Of a stretch of DNA of 64,000 bases, positions 30,307-39,654 are shown piece after piece. The notes under the pieces were generated by a model, which was not told where the DNA came from, searched no databases, and saw only the letters and a program-made list of their open reading frames with translations. Positions within the stretch are counted from its first letter, which is position 1; every line of letters starts with the position of its first letter. The position numbers were made by a program, and so were the translations under genes. The DNA comes from Marinobacter goseongensis (GTDB lineage Bacteria; Pseudomonadota; Gammaproteobacteria; Pseudomonadales; Oleiphilaceae): positions 1 through 64,000 of the forward strand of contig NZ_JAKZAI010000016.1 of NCBI RefSeq assembly GCF_023156235.1. Direction: 5' to 3'.

Positions 30307-31233
30307 ATGACCACAGCCTTTTTCTCTCATGATGACTGTCTGAAACACACCATGGGTCCGGAACACCCCGAGTCACCGGAGCGCATTGCAGCCATCATCA
30401 GTCACCTTGCCGACACCGGCGTTGGGGATGTGCTGGATTGGGTTCGCCCGGACGAAATCACCCGGGATCAGCTGCTGACCGTTCACCCCGAGAAATACCT
30501 GCACCAGCTTGAGCTGATTCAACCGACCCGCGGCCGCGTGTTCACCGACCCGGACACCGCCATGATGCCCGACACCCTGCGCGCGGCCCGCCTGGCCGCC
30601 GGCGGCAATATTGAGGCGGTCGACATGGTACTGAGCAGCCAGGTGACCAATGCGTTTGTGTGCGCCCGCCCGCCGGGACACCACGCCGAGCGCAGCAAAT
30701 CCATGGGATTCTGCTTTTACAACAACATTGCCCTGGCGGCGATGCGGGCCCTTACCTTCCATCATCTGGAGCGGGTCGCGATCATCGATTTCGACGTGCA
30801 CCAGGGTAACGGTACCGCCGATATTGTCGGGGGCGACGAGCGCATTCTCATGTGCTCCAGTTTCCAACACCCCTTCTACCCCCACTCCCATGTGCATCGC
30901 CAGCCGGAGAACATCGTCAACATCCCGATTGAATCCGACTGCTCGGCACTGGCCTATCGCAAGGCGGTGGAAGCGGGCTGGCTGAAAAAACTGCAGGATT
31001 TCCGGCCGCAACTGGTGCTGATCTCGGCCGGCTTTGACGGCCACCGGCTGGACCCGATGGCGGAGCTGAATCTGGAAGTGGACGACTATCGCTGGCTGAC
31101 GGAAATGATTGTCAGCGTGGCCAGCGACCACGCCAATGACCGCATCATTTCAACCCTGGAAGGCGGTTACCATTTGCGTGCACTGGCGGAAAGTGTCAAT
31201 GCGCATCTGGAAGTGCTGAGCGCGGTGCACTAG
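30307..31233 (+). CDS. Histone deacetylase family protein (AcuC/acetylpolyamine amidohydrolase-like)
   Basis: The 308-residue zinc hydrolase has the HDAC signature RPPGHHAE with His125 and His126, and the metal site IDFDVHQGNGT near 158-168. Bacterial members remove acetyl groups from proteins or small amines. Divergence from the Pat-like gene suggests a reversible acetylation pair like acuA/acuC in Bacillus; this is inference. Its stop overlaps the motY end by four bases, convergently. Confidence 0.88.
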   Translation: MTTAFFSHDDCLKHTMGPEHPESPERIAAIISHLADTGVGDVLDWVRPDEITRDQLLTVHPEKYLHQLELIQPTRGRVFTDPDTAMMPDTLRAARLAAGGNIEAVDMVLSSQVTNAFVCARPPGHHAERSKSMGFCFYNNIALAAMRALTFHHLERVAIIDFDVHQGNGTADIVGGDERILMCSSFQHPFYPHSHVHRQPENIVNIPIESDCSALAYRKAVEAGWLKKLQDFRPQLVLISAGFDGHRLDPMAELNLEVDDYRWLTEMIVSVASDHANDRIISTLEGGYHLRALAESVNAHLEVLSAVH

Positions 31234-32147
31234 CCGGCAAAGCCGGACTCATAACCGTTGGCCTGCTGCAGTTCCGGGCGCTCGCCCTCGCGCTGCAGAC
31301 GAATGGTTGTGCGTCGGTTGTCCGCCGCGCGGTTAGACACCGGGTACTGATCCGCATGGGCCCGAACCGTGATCAGATCCTGCGGCACCCCCTGCTCAAT
31401 CAGGTAATCCGCCACCGCGTTAGCGCGCTTTTCTGACAACGCCCGGTTGTCAATGCGGCTGCCGGAACCGTCGGTATGACCATCCACGAAAATACGCTCA
31501 ATGGTGGAATCCGCCCGCACGTAGGTCACGATGTTGTCCAGCAGGGTCCGGTCACCGTCCGACAGGCTGGTGCTGCCTGCCCGGAACGGAACCCTGGAAC
31601 GCTTGATCTGGTCGTAATTCACCGGCAACAGACCCGCGGTGCACTGACGATAACGGCCGAACTCGCTGGCAAAATTGATGTTCGACACCCTGACCCGTAC
31701 CGGACGGCTGTCATACCAGGATTGCCGGGTCACCGTGGGCATCATGCCGTCCAGCAACCCCTGAGCGATGACCATAGCCTGTCGGGCGCCCAGCGCCACC
31801 GGGCGGCGGCCCTCACCCACATCAATGGTGCCCACCTTGCGCGGTGCCGCTCCGGGCCGCCAGGGCGGCGCCTCGACCGCCAAACTGCCACGGCCCGGCC
31901 GCATCAATGCGGTATCAGACTCGAGAATGAACGATAACTGCTCACCGGCCTTGTGGCGAAAAATGGCGCGACCGTAGCCCGGCACCTCATGCACCAGAGC
32001 GCATTCGAAGACCGATTCGGAGACATACCACTGGCTGTTTTCGATGCCGGCACCAAAGCTGGAAGACTGCGCCAAACCACTGGCACCCGCCATCAGTGCG
32101 CCGGTCAGCGCAGCCGCGCGGGGAAACAAGGCTGATTGTTTGGCCAT
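31230..32147 (-). CDS. motY: Flagellar protein MotY (sodium-type stator partner), OmpA family
   Basis: The 305-residue protein has a signal peptide, an N-terminal MotY domain and a C-terminal OmpA-type peptidoglycan-binding domain (about 185-290, with VDGHTDGSG and LSEKRANAVADYL). MotY forms the T-ring that anchors polar flagellar stators. Its position next to pyrC and rnt is that of PA3526-PA3528 in P. aeruginosa, where motY is established. No other flagellar gene is in the window. Confidence 0.88.
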   Translation of the reverse strand: MAKQSALFPRAAALTGALMAGASGLAQSSSFGAGIENSQWYVSESVFECALVHEVPGYGRAIFRHKAGEQLSFILESDTALMRPGRGSLAVEAPPWRPGAAPRKVGTIDVGEGRRPVALGARQAMVIAQGLLDGMMPTVTRQSWYDSRPVRVRVSNINFASEFGRYRQCTAGLLPVNYDQIKRSRVPFRAGSTSLSDGDRTLLDNIVTYVRADSTIERIFVDGHTDGSGSRIDNRALSEKRANAVADYLIEQGVPQDLITVRAHADQYPVSNRAADNRRTTIRLQREGERPELQQANGYESGFAG

Positions 32148-32241
32148 AACATCAATCCGTCAGTATCTGGGTCACTGACCGTTTAACGGCAGCGGGAAAC
32201 CTTTCTTTAGGTATTCGGAAGAAACAAACACCCAGCGCATC

Positions 32242-32250
32242 TGGTATAAT
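32242..32250 (+). promoter_or_regulatory. Extended -10 promoter of pyrC
   Basis: TGGTATAAT combines a perfect -10 hexamer (32245-32250) with the TGn extension. The -35 region is poor, which extended -10 promoters tolerate. Transcription would start near 32255-32257, about 52 bases before the pyrC ATG, and the leader contains a 6-bp hairpin at 32265-32283. Confidence 0.6.
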
Positions 32251-32307
32251 TCCGCCAAATTTTTGGCCGGCGCATGCCCGGCCCCGGACTGCGCGGAAAA
32301 ACACCGA

Positions 32308-33345
32308 ATGACTGACACCCTGACCATCACCCGCCCTGACGACTGGCACCTGCACGTTCGCGACGGCGCCGTGCTCAACGACGTGGTGCCCGCCACCGCC
32401 CGGTGTTTTGGCCGTGCCATCATCATGCCGAATCTGGTGCCGCCGGTGACCACCGCGGACGCTGCACTGGCTTACCGGCAGCGGATCGTGACGGCCGCCG
32501 GCAACCTGCCGTTCGAGCCACTGATGACCCTGTACCTGACCGAGTCCACCACCGCAGAGGACATTCGCGAGGCCAAAGCTGCCGGGGTTGTTGCTGCCAA
32601 GCTGTACCCAGCGGGCGCCACCACCAACTCCGCCTCAGGCGTGACCGACATCCGCAATATTTACCCGGTACTCGAGGCCATGGCCGACTGCGGCCTGTTG
32701 CTGCTGGTGCATGGGGAAGTGACCGATGCACACATTGATATCTTCGATCGCGAGAGAGTCTTTCTTGAGCGGGTGCTGGCGCCCACGCTGGAGGCCTTCC
32801 CAGCATTGAAAGTCGTGCTGGAGCACATCACCACCGCAGATTCCGTCGAGTTCGTGCGCAGCCACACCGGCGACAACCTGGCCGCGACCCTGACACCCCA
32901 GCACCTGATGTATAATCGCAACCACATGCTGGTAGGCGGCATCCGCCCTCACCTGTACTGCCTGCCGATCCTGAAGCGCAACCTTCATCAGCGCGCCCTG
33001 CAGGATGCAGTGATCAGCGGCGACAAACGGTTTTTCCTGGGTACCGATTCCGCCCCCCACGCCCGTGACAAAAAAGAGGCTGCCTGCGGCTGCGCCGGGT
33101 GCTACTCGGCCTTCGGTGCCATCAGCCATTACGCCGACATTTTCGAGGAACTGGGAGTGCTGGACAAACTGGAGGCCTTCGCCAGTTTCCACGGCGCGGA
33201 CTTTTACGGCCTGCCCCGCCACTCTGACACCATTACCCTGACCAGAGAGCCATGGACCATGCCGGCGGAACTGCCGCTTTCCGACGGTTCGATTGTCCCG
33301 CTGCGCGCGGGCGAAACCATCAACTGGAAACTGGCATCCGCCTGA
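32308..33345 (+). CDS. pyrC: Dihydroorotase
   Basis: PyrC closes carbamoyl-aspartate to dihydroorotate in pyrimidine synthesis. The 345-residue protein is the class II form of E. coli size. The HxH metal pair is His14 and His16 (DWHLHVRDG), the carboxylated lysine is Lys98 in AAKLYP, and the catalytic aspartate lies in [13 protein letters not shown] 32308 matches the family start. It is divergent from motY and followed by rnt after 41 bases. A hairpin in the leader may matter for expression. Confidence 0.97.
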   Translation: MTDTLTITRPDDWHLHVRDGAVLNDVVPATARCFGRAIIMPNLVPPVTTADAALAYRQRIVTAAGNLPFEPLMTLYLTESTTAEDIREAKAAGVVAAKLYPAGATTNSASGVTDIRNIYPVLEAMADCGLLLLVHGEVTDAHIDIFDRERVFLERVLAPTLEAFPALKVVLEHITTADSVEFVRSHTGDNLAATLTPQHLMYNRNHMLVGGIRPHLYCLPILKRNLHQRALQDAVISGDKRFFLGTDSAPHARDKKEAACGCAGCYSAFGAISHYADIFEELGVLDKLEAFASFHGADFYGLPRHSDTITLTREPWTMPAELPLSDGSIVPLRAGETINWKLASA

Positions 33346-33386
33346 ATCAGACAATCCGAATCACGGCCTGACACCTAGGAGTTTGA

Positions 33387-34046
33387 GTGACTGACGAAAA
33401 CAGAGAACTGCATCCCATGGCCCGCCGATTCCGCGGCTTTCTGCCGGTGGTTGTGGATGTGGAAACCGGCGGGTTCAACCCGGAAACGGATGCCCTGCTG
33501 GAAGTGGCCGCCGTGCTGCTGACCATGGACGACGACGGCTGGCTGGTGCGTGGCGAAACCCACCTGCAACAGATCGATCCTTTTGAAGGCGCCAACCTGG
33601 AGCAGTCTGCACTCGACTTCACCGGCATCGACCCCTGGAGTGCCGAGCGTGAGGCGGTGCCCGAGCGGGAAGGCCTGAGCGAGATCTTCAGCCCGATCCG
33701 CAAGGCGGTCAAAGCCCACGACTGCAAACGAGCGGTACTGGTGGGCCACAATGCCACCTTCGATCACAATTTCGTGTTCGCAGCGGCCCTGCGTTCGGAC
33801 ATCAAACGCAATCCGTTTCACCCGTTCTCGACCTTCGACACCGCCACTCTGGCCGGTCTCGCATACGGCCACACGGTACTGGCACAGGCCTGCAAACTGG
33901 CCGGCATTCCGTTCAGCAACAAGGAAGCTCATTCCGCTGCCTACGACGCCGAAAAAACCGCCGACCTGTTCTGCGGCATCGTGAACCGCTGGAAAGAGCT
34001 CGGAGGGTTTCCGCCGCCCCTGATCTGCGAACCGGACGACGCCTGA
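33387..34046 (+). CDS. rnt: Ribonuclease T
   Basis: RNase T trims the 3' ends of tRNA and other stable RNAs. The 219-residue DEDD exonuclease has Exo I with Asp24 and Glu26 (VVDVETGGF), Exo II with the aspartate in GHNATFDHNF, and Exo III with HSAAYDAEKTA. The start is GTG 33387 with AGGAG six bases upstream. It follows pyrC as in P. aeruginosa and ends in a strong terminator. Confidence 0.95.
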   Translation: MTDENRELHPMARRFRGFLPVVVDVETGGFNPETDALLEVAAVLLTMDDDGWLVRGETHLQQIDPFEGANLEQSALDFTGIDPWSAEREAVPEREGLSEIFSPIRKAVKAHDCKRAVLVGHNATFDHNFVFAAALRSDIKRNPFHPFSTFDTATLAGLAYGHTVLAQACKLAGIPFSNKEAHSAAYDAEKTADLFCGIVNRWKELGGFPPPLICEPDDA

Positions 34047-34050
34047 ACCA

Positions 34051-34081
34051 AAAAAAACGCCTCCCGAGGGAGGCGTTTTTT
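34051..34081. terminator. Bidirectional terminator between rnt and the fatty acyl-CoA reductase gene
   Basis: AACGCCTCCC-GAGGGAGGCGTT folds as a hairpin, flanked by an A run on the left and a T run on the right, so it can terminate from either side. Both converging genes end within 20 bases of it. Confidence 0.92.
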
Positions 34082-34100
34082 ACAGGCGTGAGCCAGACCG

Positions 34101-36086
34101 TTACCAGTAAATGCCCCGCATGATGGCCGCGAAGGCCACCTGCTCGGAAGACACCTTCGGCTTCTCGCCCGACTTGCTGCCCGCAGCAGACGGGGAATCC
34201 GGGAACATCCGGTAACCGGTGTTCATCACGATCTCACCCATCTTCGGCGCCACGGCATGCAGCACCTGGGCGAAGATACCCAGCCGCGTCGCAACGCGCT
34301 TGGGACGGTACACAATGGCGTCTGCCACCATGTCTGCCGCTTCCTCCGGCGTCAGCGTGGGTACTGAATCGTAGATCTTGGTGGGCGCGATCATCGGTGT
34401 TTTCACCAACGGCATATTGATGGTGGTGAAAGTCACGTTGCGATCCGACCACTCAGCCGCGGCACAGCGGCTGAACGCATCCAGCGCAGACTTGGACGCC
34501 ACATACGCCGAGAAGCGCGGTGCGTTGGTCAGTACGCCGATGGAGGAAATGTTCACCACGTGGCCACGACGGCGCTCCAGCATGGCCGGAGCAAAGCCCA
34601 TGATCAGGCGCACAGAGCCGAAGTAGTTCAGCTGCATGGTGCGCTCGAAATCGTGGAACCGGTCAAACGACAACGCCAGCGAACGGCGGATGGAGCGACC
34701 GGCGTTGTTCACCAGCACATCCACATGACCGTGGTTGTCGAGCACGGTTTTCACGAAGCGGTCGCAGTCTTCCATATCGGCGAAGTCACACTGGTAGGCG
34801 TGAATGTTGCCACCACGCGCCTCCAGATCGGCGGCCACTTCGTCGAGGGTTTCCTTGGTGCGGGCGCCGATCACCAGAATGGCACCGGCCTCGGCCAGCT
34901 TGTGAGCGGTGGCCAGGCCGATACCCGAGGTGGCACCGGTCACGACACACACCTTGCCTTCGACGGTACCGCGAAGGGTACGGTCCTTGAACAGATCGGG
35001 ATCCAGGTTACGCTCCCAGAAATCCCAGATCACCGCCGAGTAATCCGGCAGGCGAGGCACGCCGATGCCGGTGCCTTTCAGCACACGCTCGGTTTCCCGG
35101 GCATCAAATCGTGTGGGGTAATTGATGAACGACAGCACCGACGGAGGAATGCCCATATCGTCCAGTACCGCAGCGGTGAGTCGCTTCACCGGTGGCAGGT
35201 TTTTCAGACTCTGGCGAATGAACGGTGGCACAAACCCGAACATGCGGGAATCAATGCGCATACCCATCTTGGGGGCGTGGCCGGCTTCGCTGAAAATATT
35301 GAGGATCTCACCCACTTTGTAAGGATCGGAATCCACCAGATGGAAGCAGTTGCCGTCCTCGCCTTCGAGGTGCGCAATGTGATCCATGGCATTCACCACG
35401 AAATCCACCGGCACCACGTTCAGGCGGCCGCCTTCGATACCGATGGTGGGCACCCACTGGGGCAGCATGCTGCGGATCTTCTGGATCATCTTGAAGAAGT
35501 AGTAAGGGCCGTCAACCTTGTCCATCTCACCGGTTTCAGAGTGGCCAATCACCATGCCGGGGCGGTAGATACGGAACGGTACCTTGCAGCTCTCACGCAC
35601 CACCTTTTCGGATTCGTGCTTGGTCAGCAGGTACGGATGATCCAGCTTTTCCGCTTCCTCGAACATGTCTTCGCGGAACGTGCCCTTGAACATGCCCGCG
35701 GCCGCAATCGAAGACACATGATGGAAACAGCCGGCCTGCATGGCCTTTGCCGCATTGACCGCACTGCGCGTGCCCTCAATGTTGGTCGCCTGCTGGGCGG
35801 CTTCATCGGCGCCCATGTCATACACGGCAGCAAGGTGGAAGAAATGATCAATGTTGCCTTTCAGCGCATCGAGGTTCTTGGCGTCGATACCCAGATTGGG
35901 GCTGGTCAGATCGCCGATAACCGCCTTGACCTGCTGCTCGGTTGCGCCCCAACGTTCGCGGAGAACATCCAGTTTGCCGAGAGATTGTTCACGAACCAGT
36001 ACATGAACGGTACCGCCACGCGCCAGAAGTTTCTCTACGAGAAAACGGCCGATAAATCCGGTGCCACCCGTCAGAAAGTAATTCAT
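34101..36086 (-). CDS. Two-domain fatty acyl-CoA reductase (alcohol-forming)
   Basis: The 661-residue protein joins an N-terminal extended SDR/male-sterility-type domain (GGTGFIGRF at 7-15; YLLTK active-site motif) to a C-terminal classical SDR (VTGATSGIG near 380; YVASK motif). Its length and sequence match what I recall of the Marinobacter enzyme that reduces fatty acyl-CoA through the aldehyde to the fatty alcohol used in wax esters. ATG 36086 has a GGTGGA-type site upstream; the longer frame to 36200 lacks an RBS. Two operator-like boxes lie about 135-180 bases upstream. A wax ester synthase gene is not in the window. It is the best genus marker present. Confidence 0.9.
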   Translation of the reverse strand: MNYFLTGGTGFIGRFLVEKLLARGGTVHVLVREQSLGKLDVLRERWGATEQQVKAVIGDLTSPNLGIDAKNLDALKGNIDHFFHLAAVYDMGADEAAQQATNIEGTRSAVNAAKAMQAGCFHHVSSIAAAGMFKGTFREDMFEEAEKLDHPYLLTKHESEKVVRESCKVPFRIYRPGMVIGHSETGEMDKVDGPYYFFKMIQKIRSMLPQWVPTIGIEGGRLNVVPVDFVVNAMDHIAHLEGEDGNCFHLVDSDPYKVGEILNIFSEAGHAPKMGMRIDSRMFGFVPPFIRQSLKNLPPVKRLTAAVLDDMGIPPSVLSFINYPTRFDARETERVLKGTGIGVPRLPDYSAVIWDFWERNLDPDLFKDRTLRGTVEGKVCVVTGATSGIGLATAHKLAEAGAILVIGARTKETLDEVAADLEARGGNIHAYQCDFADMEDCDRFVKTVLDNHGHVDVLVNNAGRSIRRSLALSFDRFHDFERTMQLNYFGSVRLIMGFAPAMLERRRGHVVNISSIGVLTNAPRFSAYVASKSALDAFSRCAAAEWSDRNVTFTTINMPLVKTPMIAPTKIYDSVPTLTPEEAADMVADAIVYRPKRVATRLGIFAQVLHAVAPKMGEIVMNTGYRMFPDSPSAAGSKSGEKPKVSSEQVAFAAIMRGIYW

Positions 36087-36469
36087 TGATTGTCCACCCT
36101 GCTTGTTGCTCAATTGTTGTCTGTCCCTAACGCCCGACCGAGCCCCTGCGACTAAAGTCGTAGACTCATTCGGTAACGCCGGCATTGTACTTAATTGCAA
36201 CCTTCATGTATCGAACTTTTTTAGAGCTTTTACTCTGTAAGCCTTTGTTTTAATTAGAGCCTTTACTCTAGGATTGCCCCGGAAGCACGCACTGAAAAGC
36301 CCGAACCCCTCGACTCTGTCGACACACTGATTTTGAGCCTAGCACAAGGTTCAGCACCTGCCCGGAAAAACACTTCATTACCAGAAAGAAATGAAACCAC
36401 CCCATAGCAATGACATAATCCGCCCATACATCTGACACATCACTACCCTCTCATTCCGGACAGTCTTAT
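36087..36469. other. Divergent gap upstream of the fatty acyl-CoA reductase
   Basis: These 383 bases contain two copies of an operator-like box (36221-36236 and 36254-36269) in an AT-rich segment. A -10-like TACAAT on the minus strand lies near 36185-36190, though its -35 is poor. I see no small gene or RNA. Confidence 0.55.
36221..36270. promoter_or_regulatory. Two operator-like boxes, TTAGAGCYTTTACTCT
   Basis: Copies start at 36221 and 36254, differing at one of 16 positions. The 33-base spacing is about three helical turns, placing them on one face of the DNA. Each is also an inverted repeat: in the second copy TAGAG and CTCTA are perfect 5-base arms with a 6-base spacer. A repressor or activator of the reductase gene could bind here. 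The regulator is unknown. Confidence 0.6.
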
Positions 36470-36769
36470 ATGAAACAAAACGACGCCAACGCTGAACGCT
36501 ACATCGCCATCGCCCGCGCCTGCCTGAAAGCCATCAACGATACCGCGGCGGATTCCGGTTCCCGGGAAGACAAGATTCAGGCGGTCTATCAGGCCATTGA
36601 TGATGCGTTCCAGGCTGAGTTTGCGGATTACCGCCAATCAGTGGCGGTGATGGGCACCGTGCTGGAGAAGATTGCCAGCGGACAGCTGGATGCTGATACG
36701 GCGGCCTCCCTTGCTCGTAAAACTCTGGACCAGCAACCGAAAAGCACCCGCAACGCCATGATCCACTGA
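36470..36769 (+). CDS. Hypothetical small acidic helical protein
   Basis: I do not recognise this 99-residue protein. It is predicted mostly helical, with no signal peptide, membrane segment or cysteine motif. Codon use resembles the neighbours, and it lies 32 bases before an M16 peptidase gene on the same strand, which supports it being real. ATG 36470 has only a weak GGACA upstream. It is divergent from the fatty acyl-CoA reductase. Confidence 0.65.
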   Translation: MKQNDANAERYIAIARACLKAINDTAADSGSREDKIQAVYQAIDDAFQAEFADYRQSVAVMGTVLEKIASGQLDADTAASLARKTLDQQPKSTRNAMIH

Positions 36770-36801
36770 GCGATTCACCGAAACCCGGAGCACGCGACAC
36801 C

Positions 36802-39654
36802 ATGCAATCAGGCACCGTCCGTTTGAGCGCCCAGCCCCGCTGGCTGGTTCAGTCATTGGCCCTGGCTTTCCTGCTGATTTTCGGCAGCCTGGCCCTGGCC
36901 GCTACCGACCCGGTAAAAAGCCCCAATGACAACAATCGCTATCGCTATCTGGAACTGGATAACCAATTGCAGGTGCTGTTGATCTCCTCCCCCGGCTCGG
37001 ACAGGGCAGCCGCGTCCATGAACGTTGCCGTAGGCAGTGGCGACGACCCCAGGGATCGTGAGGGGCTGTCCCACTTTCTGGAGCACATGCTGTTTCTGGG
37101 CACTGAGAAATATCCGGAGGCAGGTGAATACCAGCAGTTCATCAAAAGCCACGGCGGCAGCCACAACGCGTTTACGGCGTTCCAGGACACCAATTACTTC
37201 TTCGATATCCGCGCCGGCTATCTGGACGATGCCCTCGACCGTTTCGCCCAGCAATTCTCCGCGCCCCTGCTCACCCCTGACCTGGTCGACCGCGAGCGGC
37301 AGGCGGTGCATTCCGAATTCACCTCCAAACAGAAAGAAGATGGCCGGCGCATCTATTCCGTGGAAAAAGCTATCAGCAACCCTGACCACGCCTTCAATCA
37401 GTTCGCCGTGGGCAACCTGAGCACCCTCGAAAACACCGAGCAACGGCCGTTGCGGCCGGACCTGATCGAATTCTGGAAAACCCATTACTCCTCCAATCTG
37501 ATGAGCCTGGCGGTTTACGGCCCGCAGTCTCTGGACGAACTGGAGGCCATGGTGCGAGGGCGATTCGACGCCATCGAGAATCGCAACCTGGAAGCGAAAG
37601 TGCATTCCGAACCGCTGCTGCAGCCAGACACACTGCCGGCCCGGGTCACCGTGGATGCCCTCAAGGACATTCGCGGCCTGACGCTGACCTTCCCGATCCC
37701 GTCCCAGCGCGCCAATTACCGCACCAAACCTGGCAGCTACGTCGCCAATCTGCTGGGTCACGAGGGCCCGGGCAGTCTGTTCGACGTACTGAAACGGGAA
37801 GGCCTGGTAGAAAGCCTGTCTGCCGGCACCGGCATGGACACCGGTACGGAAGCCAGTCTGGAGCTGTCCATGTCACTCACGCCGGAAGGACTGGAGCGCC
37901 AGCAGGACATACTCTCGCTGGTGTTCGACTACATCGGGCAGGTCCGTGAACAGGGCATCTCCGAAGATCGCTTCAACGAGATGAAGAACCTGGCACAGAT
38001 CGATTTCCGCTTCCGTGAGCGCAGCCAACCCATCCATGAGGTGATGCGCCTGTCCAGCCAGCTGCGCCATTATCAGCCGGCCGATGTGCTACAGGCACCG
38101 TGGATGATGGAGCGCTACGCGCCGGCCCAGTACCGGAATATTCTGGCGCGGCTGACCCCCGAGAACGTACTGGTCACCGTGGTGGACCCGGAACCCGACA
38201 TCGAAACACCGAGCCTGACCGAGTGGTATCAGGCCGCCTGGGAACTGCAGCCGTTGAAACTATCGGCGCTTGAGACTACAGACACCAGCCGCCTGGCCGG
38301 GCAGCTCGCGCTTCCGGAAGCCAACCCCTTTGTTCCGGAAAACCTGGATATGGTCGGTGGCCCGACCATGACCAAACCGGTGCTTTTGGGCAATCAGGGC
38401 GGGTTGTCTGTCTGGTACGCCCGGGATACCCAGTTCGCTACGCCCAAAGCCAACGTGTACGTGAGCATCCGCACGCCACTGGCGCAGGCGTCTGCCCGGG
38501 GCAAGGTGCTGACCGAGCTGTTGGTGGATTCGGTCAACACCAACCTGAATGCCTGGGCCTACCCGGCCCAGCTGGCCGGTCTGGATTACAGCGTGTACTC
38601 CCACTTGCGGGGCATCACCCTTCGAGTGGGCGGGTACAGCGATAAGCTGCATGTGTTGCTGACGCGCATCCTCGCGCAAGTGGCCGACCCACACCTGACC
38701 CAGCAACGCTTTGACATCGCCCGCAAGCGGACGATCGACAACCTTCGGAACAAGACCAAGGAACGCCCGGTTCAACAAACCTCCGAGAGAATGCAGACGC
38801 TTCTGATCGTGGGCGCCTGGAGCACAGAGGATCGTCTGGCGGCTGCCGAGGAAGTCACACTGGAGGAACTGGAACGGTTTGCCGAGGAGCTGTTCACCCG
38901 GACCGACCCGGTGATGCTGGCCCACGGCAATCTGAGCCAGGCCTCAGCGCTGAACCTGGCGCAGCAGGTGCGCGCCATGGTGCTGCAGGATGCGGAGATC
39001 ACGGAAGTGGCTCGCAGCCAGGTGAAAGAGCTACCGCAAGGCGAGACCACCGAAAGCATCCCGGTGAACCACCCGGATACCGGCTATACCCTGTACCTGC
39101 AAGGCACTGACACCGGGTTCGATGAACGGGCCAGGTACCGTCTGCTGGGTCAGGTGATCAGTAGCCCCTTCTACGAGGAACTGAGGACGAACCGCCAGCT
39201 CGGCTACATCGTGTACGCCACGCCCTTTGAAATGCTGGAGATGCCGGCCCTGGGCCTGGTGGTGCAATCACCGGAAGCGTCTGCGGATGACATTGACCAG
39301 GCGGTCAGTGAGTTTTCCGACGCGTTCGAGGAGCGCCTGAGCAGCCTCAGCGACAGCGACCTGGAGCGGGAAAAGCAGGCTGTCATCAGCAAGCTTGAGG
39401 AGCAGGACCGCCAGCTGAGTGAAGTCTCCGAGCGGTTCTGGCGGGAAATCGACCGCGGTGCCACCGGTTTCGATTCACGGGATCGGCTGGTGGCTGCCGT
39501 CAAGGCGGTGGACCGGGAGCAACTGCTGGAGGTTTATCGCCGCGCCGTACTGGAGCGGAATCGCGCGTTACGGGTGACTACGGATTCGCCAGGCGAAGAA
39601 ACCGCTGCCAGTCCTCAGGCTCGTCAACGTCCCAGCGAGGCGCCAGCAGGCTGA
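36802..39654 (+). CDS. Insulinase family (M16) metallopeptidase, pitrilysin-like
   Basis: The 950-residue protein has a signal peptide (residues 1-33) and the inverted zinc motif HFLEH with His91, Glu94 and His95, plus a downstream glutamate in VDRERQAVHSEF. An active N-terminal M16 half is followed by inactive-like halves, as in protease III (PtrA), about 960 residues. It should act on peptides in the periplasm. Its last 77 bases overlap the end of the glycosyltransferase-type gene on the other strand, which is unusually long for a convergent overlap. Confidence 0.92.
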   Translation: MQSGTVRLSAQPRWLVQSLALAFLLIFGSLALAATDPVKSPNDNNRYRYLELDNQLQVLLISSPGSDRAAASMNVAVGSGDDPRDREGLSHFLEHMLFLGTEKYPEAGEYQQFIKSHGGSHNAFTAFQDTNYFFDIRAGYLDDALDRFAQQFSAPLLTPDLVDRERQAVHSEFTSKQKEDGRRIYSVEKAISNPDHAFNQFAVGNLSTLENTEQRPLRPDLIEFWKTHYSSNLMSLAVYGPQSLDELEAMVRGRFDAIENRNLEAKVHSEPLLQPDTLPARVTVDALKDIRGLTLTFPIPSQRANYRTKPGSYVANLLGHEGPGSLFDVLKREGLVESLSAGTGMDTGTEASLELSMSLTPEGLERQQDILSLVFDYIGQVREQGISEDRFNEMKNLAQIDFRFRERSQPIHEVMRLSSQLRHYQPADVLQAPWMMERYAPAQYRNILARLTPENVLVTVVDPEPDIETPSLTEWYQAAWELQPLKLSALETTDTSRLAGQLALPEANPFVPENLDMVGGPTMTKPVLLGNQGGLSVWYARDTQFATPKANVYVSIRTPLAQASARGKVLTELLVDSVNTNLNAWAYPAQLAGLDYSVYSHLRGITLRVGGYSDKLHVLLTRILAQVADPHLTQQRFDIARKRTIDNLRNKTKERPVQQTSERMQTLLIVGAWSTEDRLAAAEEVTLEELERFAEELFTRTDPVMLAHGNLSQASALNLAQQVRAMVLQDAEITEVARSQVKELPQGETTESIPVNHPDTGYTLYLQGTDTGFDERARYRLLGQVISSPFYEELRTNRQLGYIVYATPFEMLEMPALGLVVQSPEASADDIDQAVSEFSDAFEERLSSLSDSDLEREKQAVISKLEEQDRQLSEVSERFWREIDRGATGFDSRDRLVAAVKAVDREQLLEVYRRAVLERNRALRVTTDSPGEETAASPQARQRPSEAPAG

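Noticed and set aside
34560..36089. Plus-strand open frame of 509 codons opposite the fatty acyl-CoA reductase
   Set aside because: Antisense to a strongly conserved gene, His-rich, without start signal or homology that I can see.
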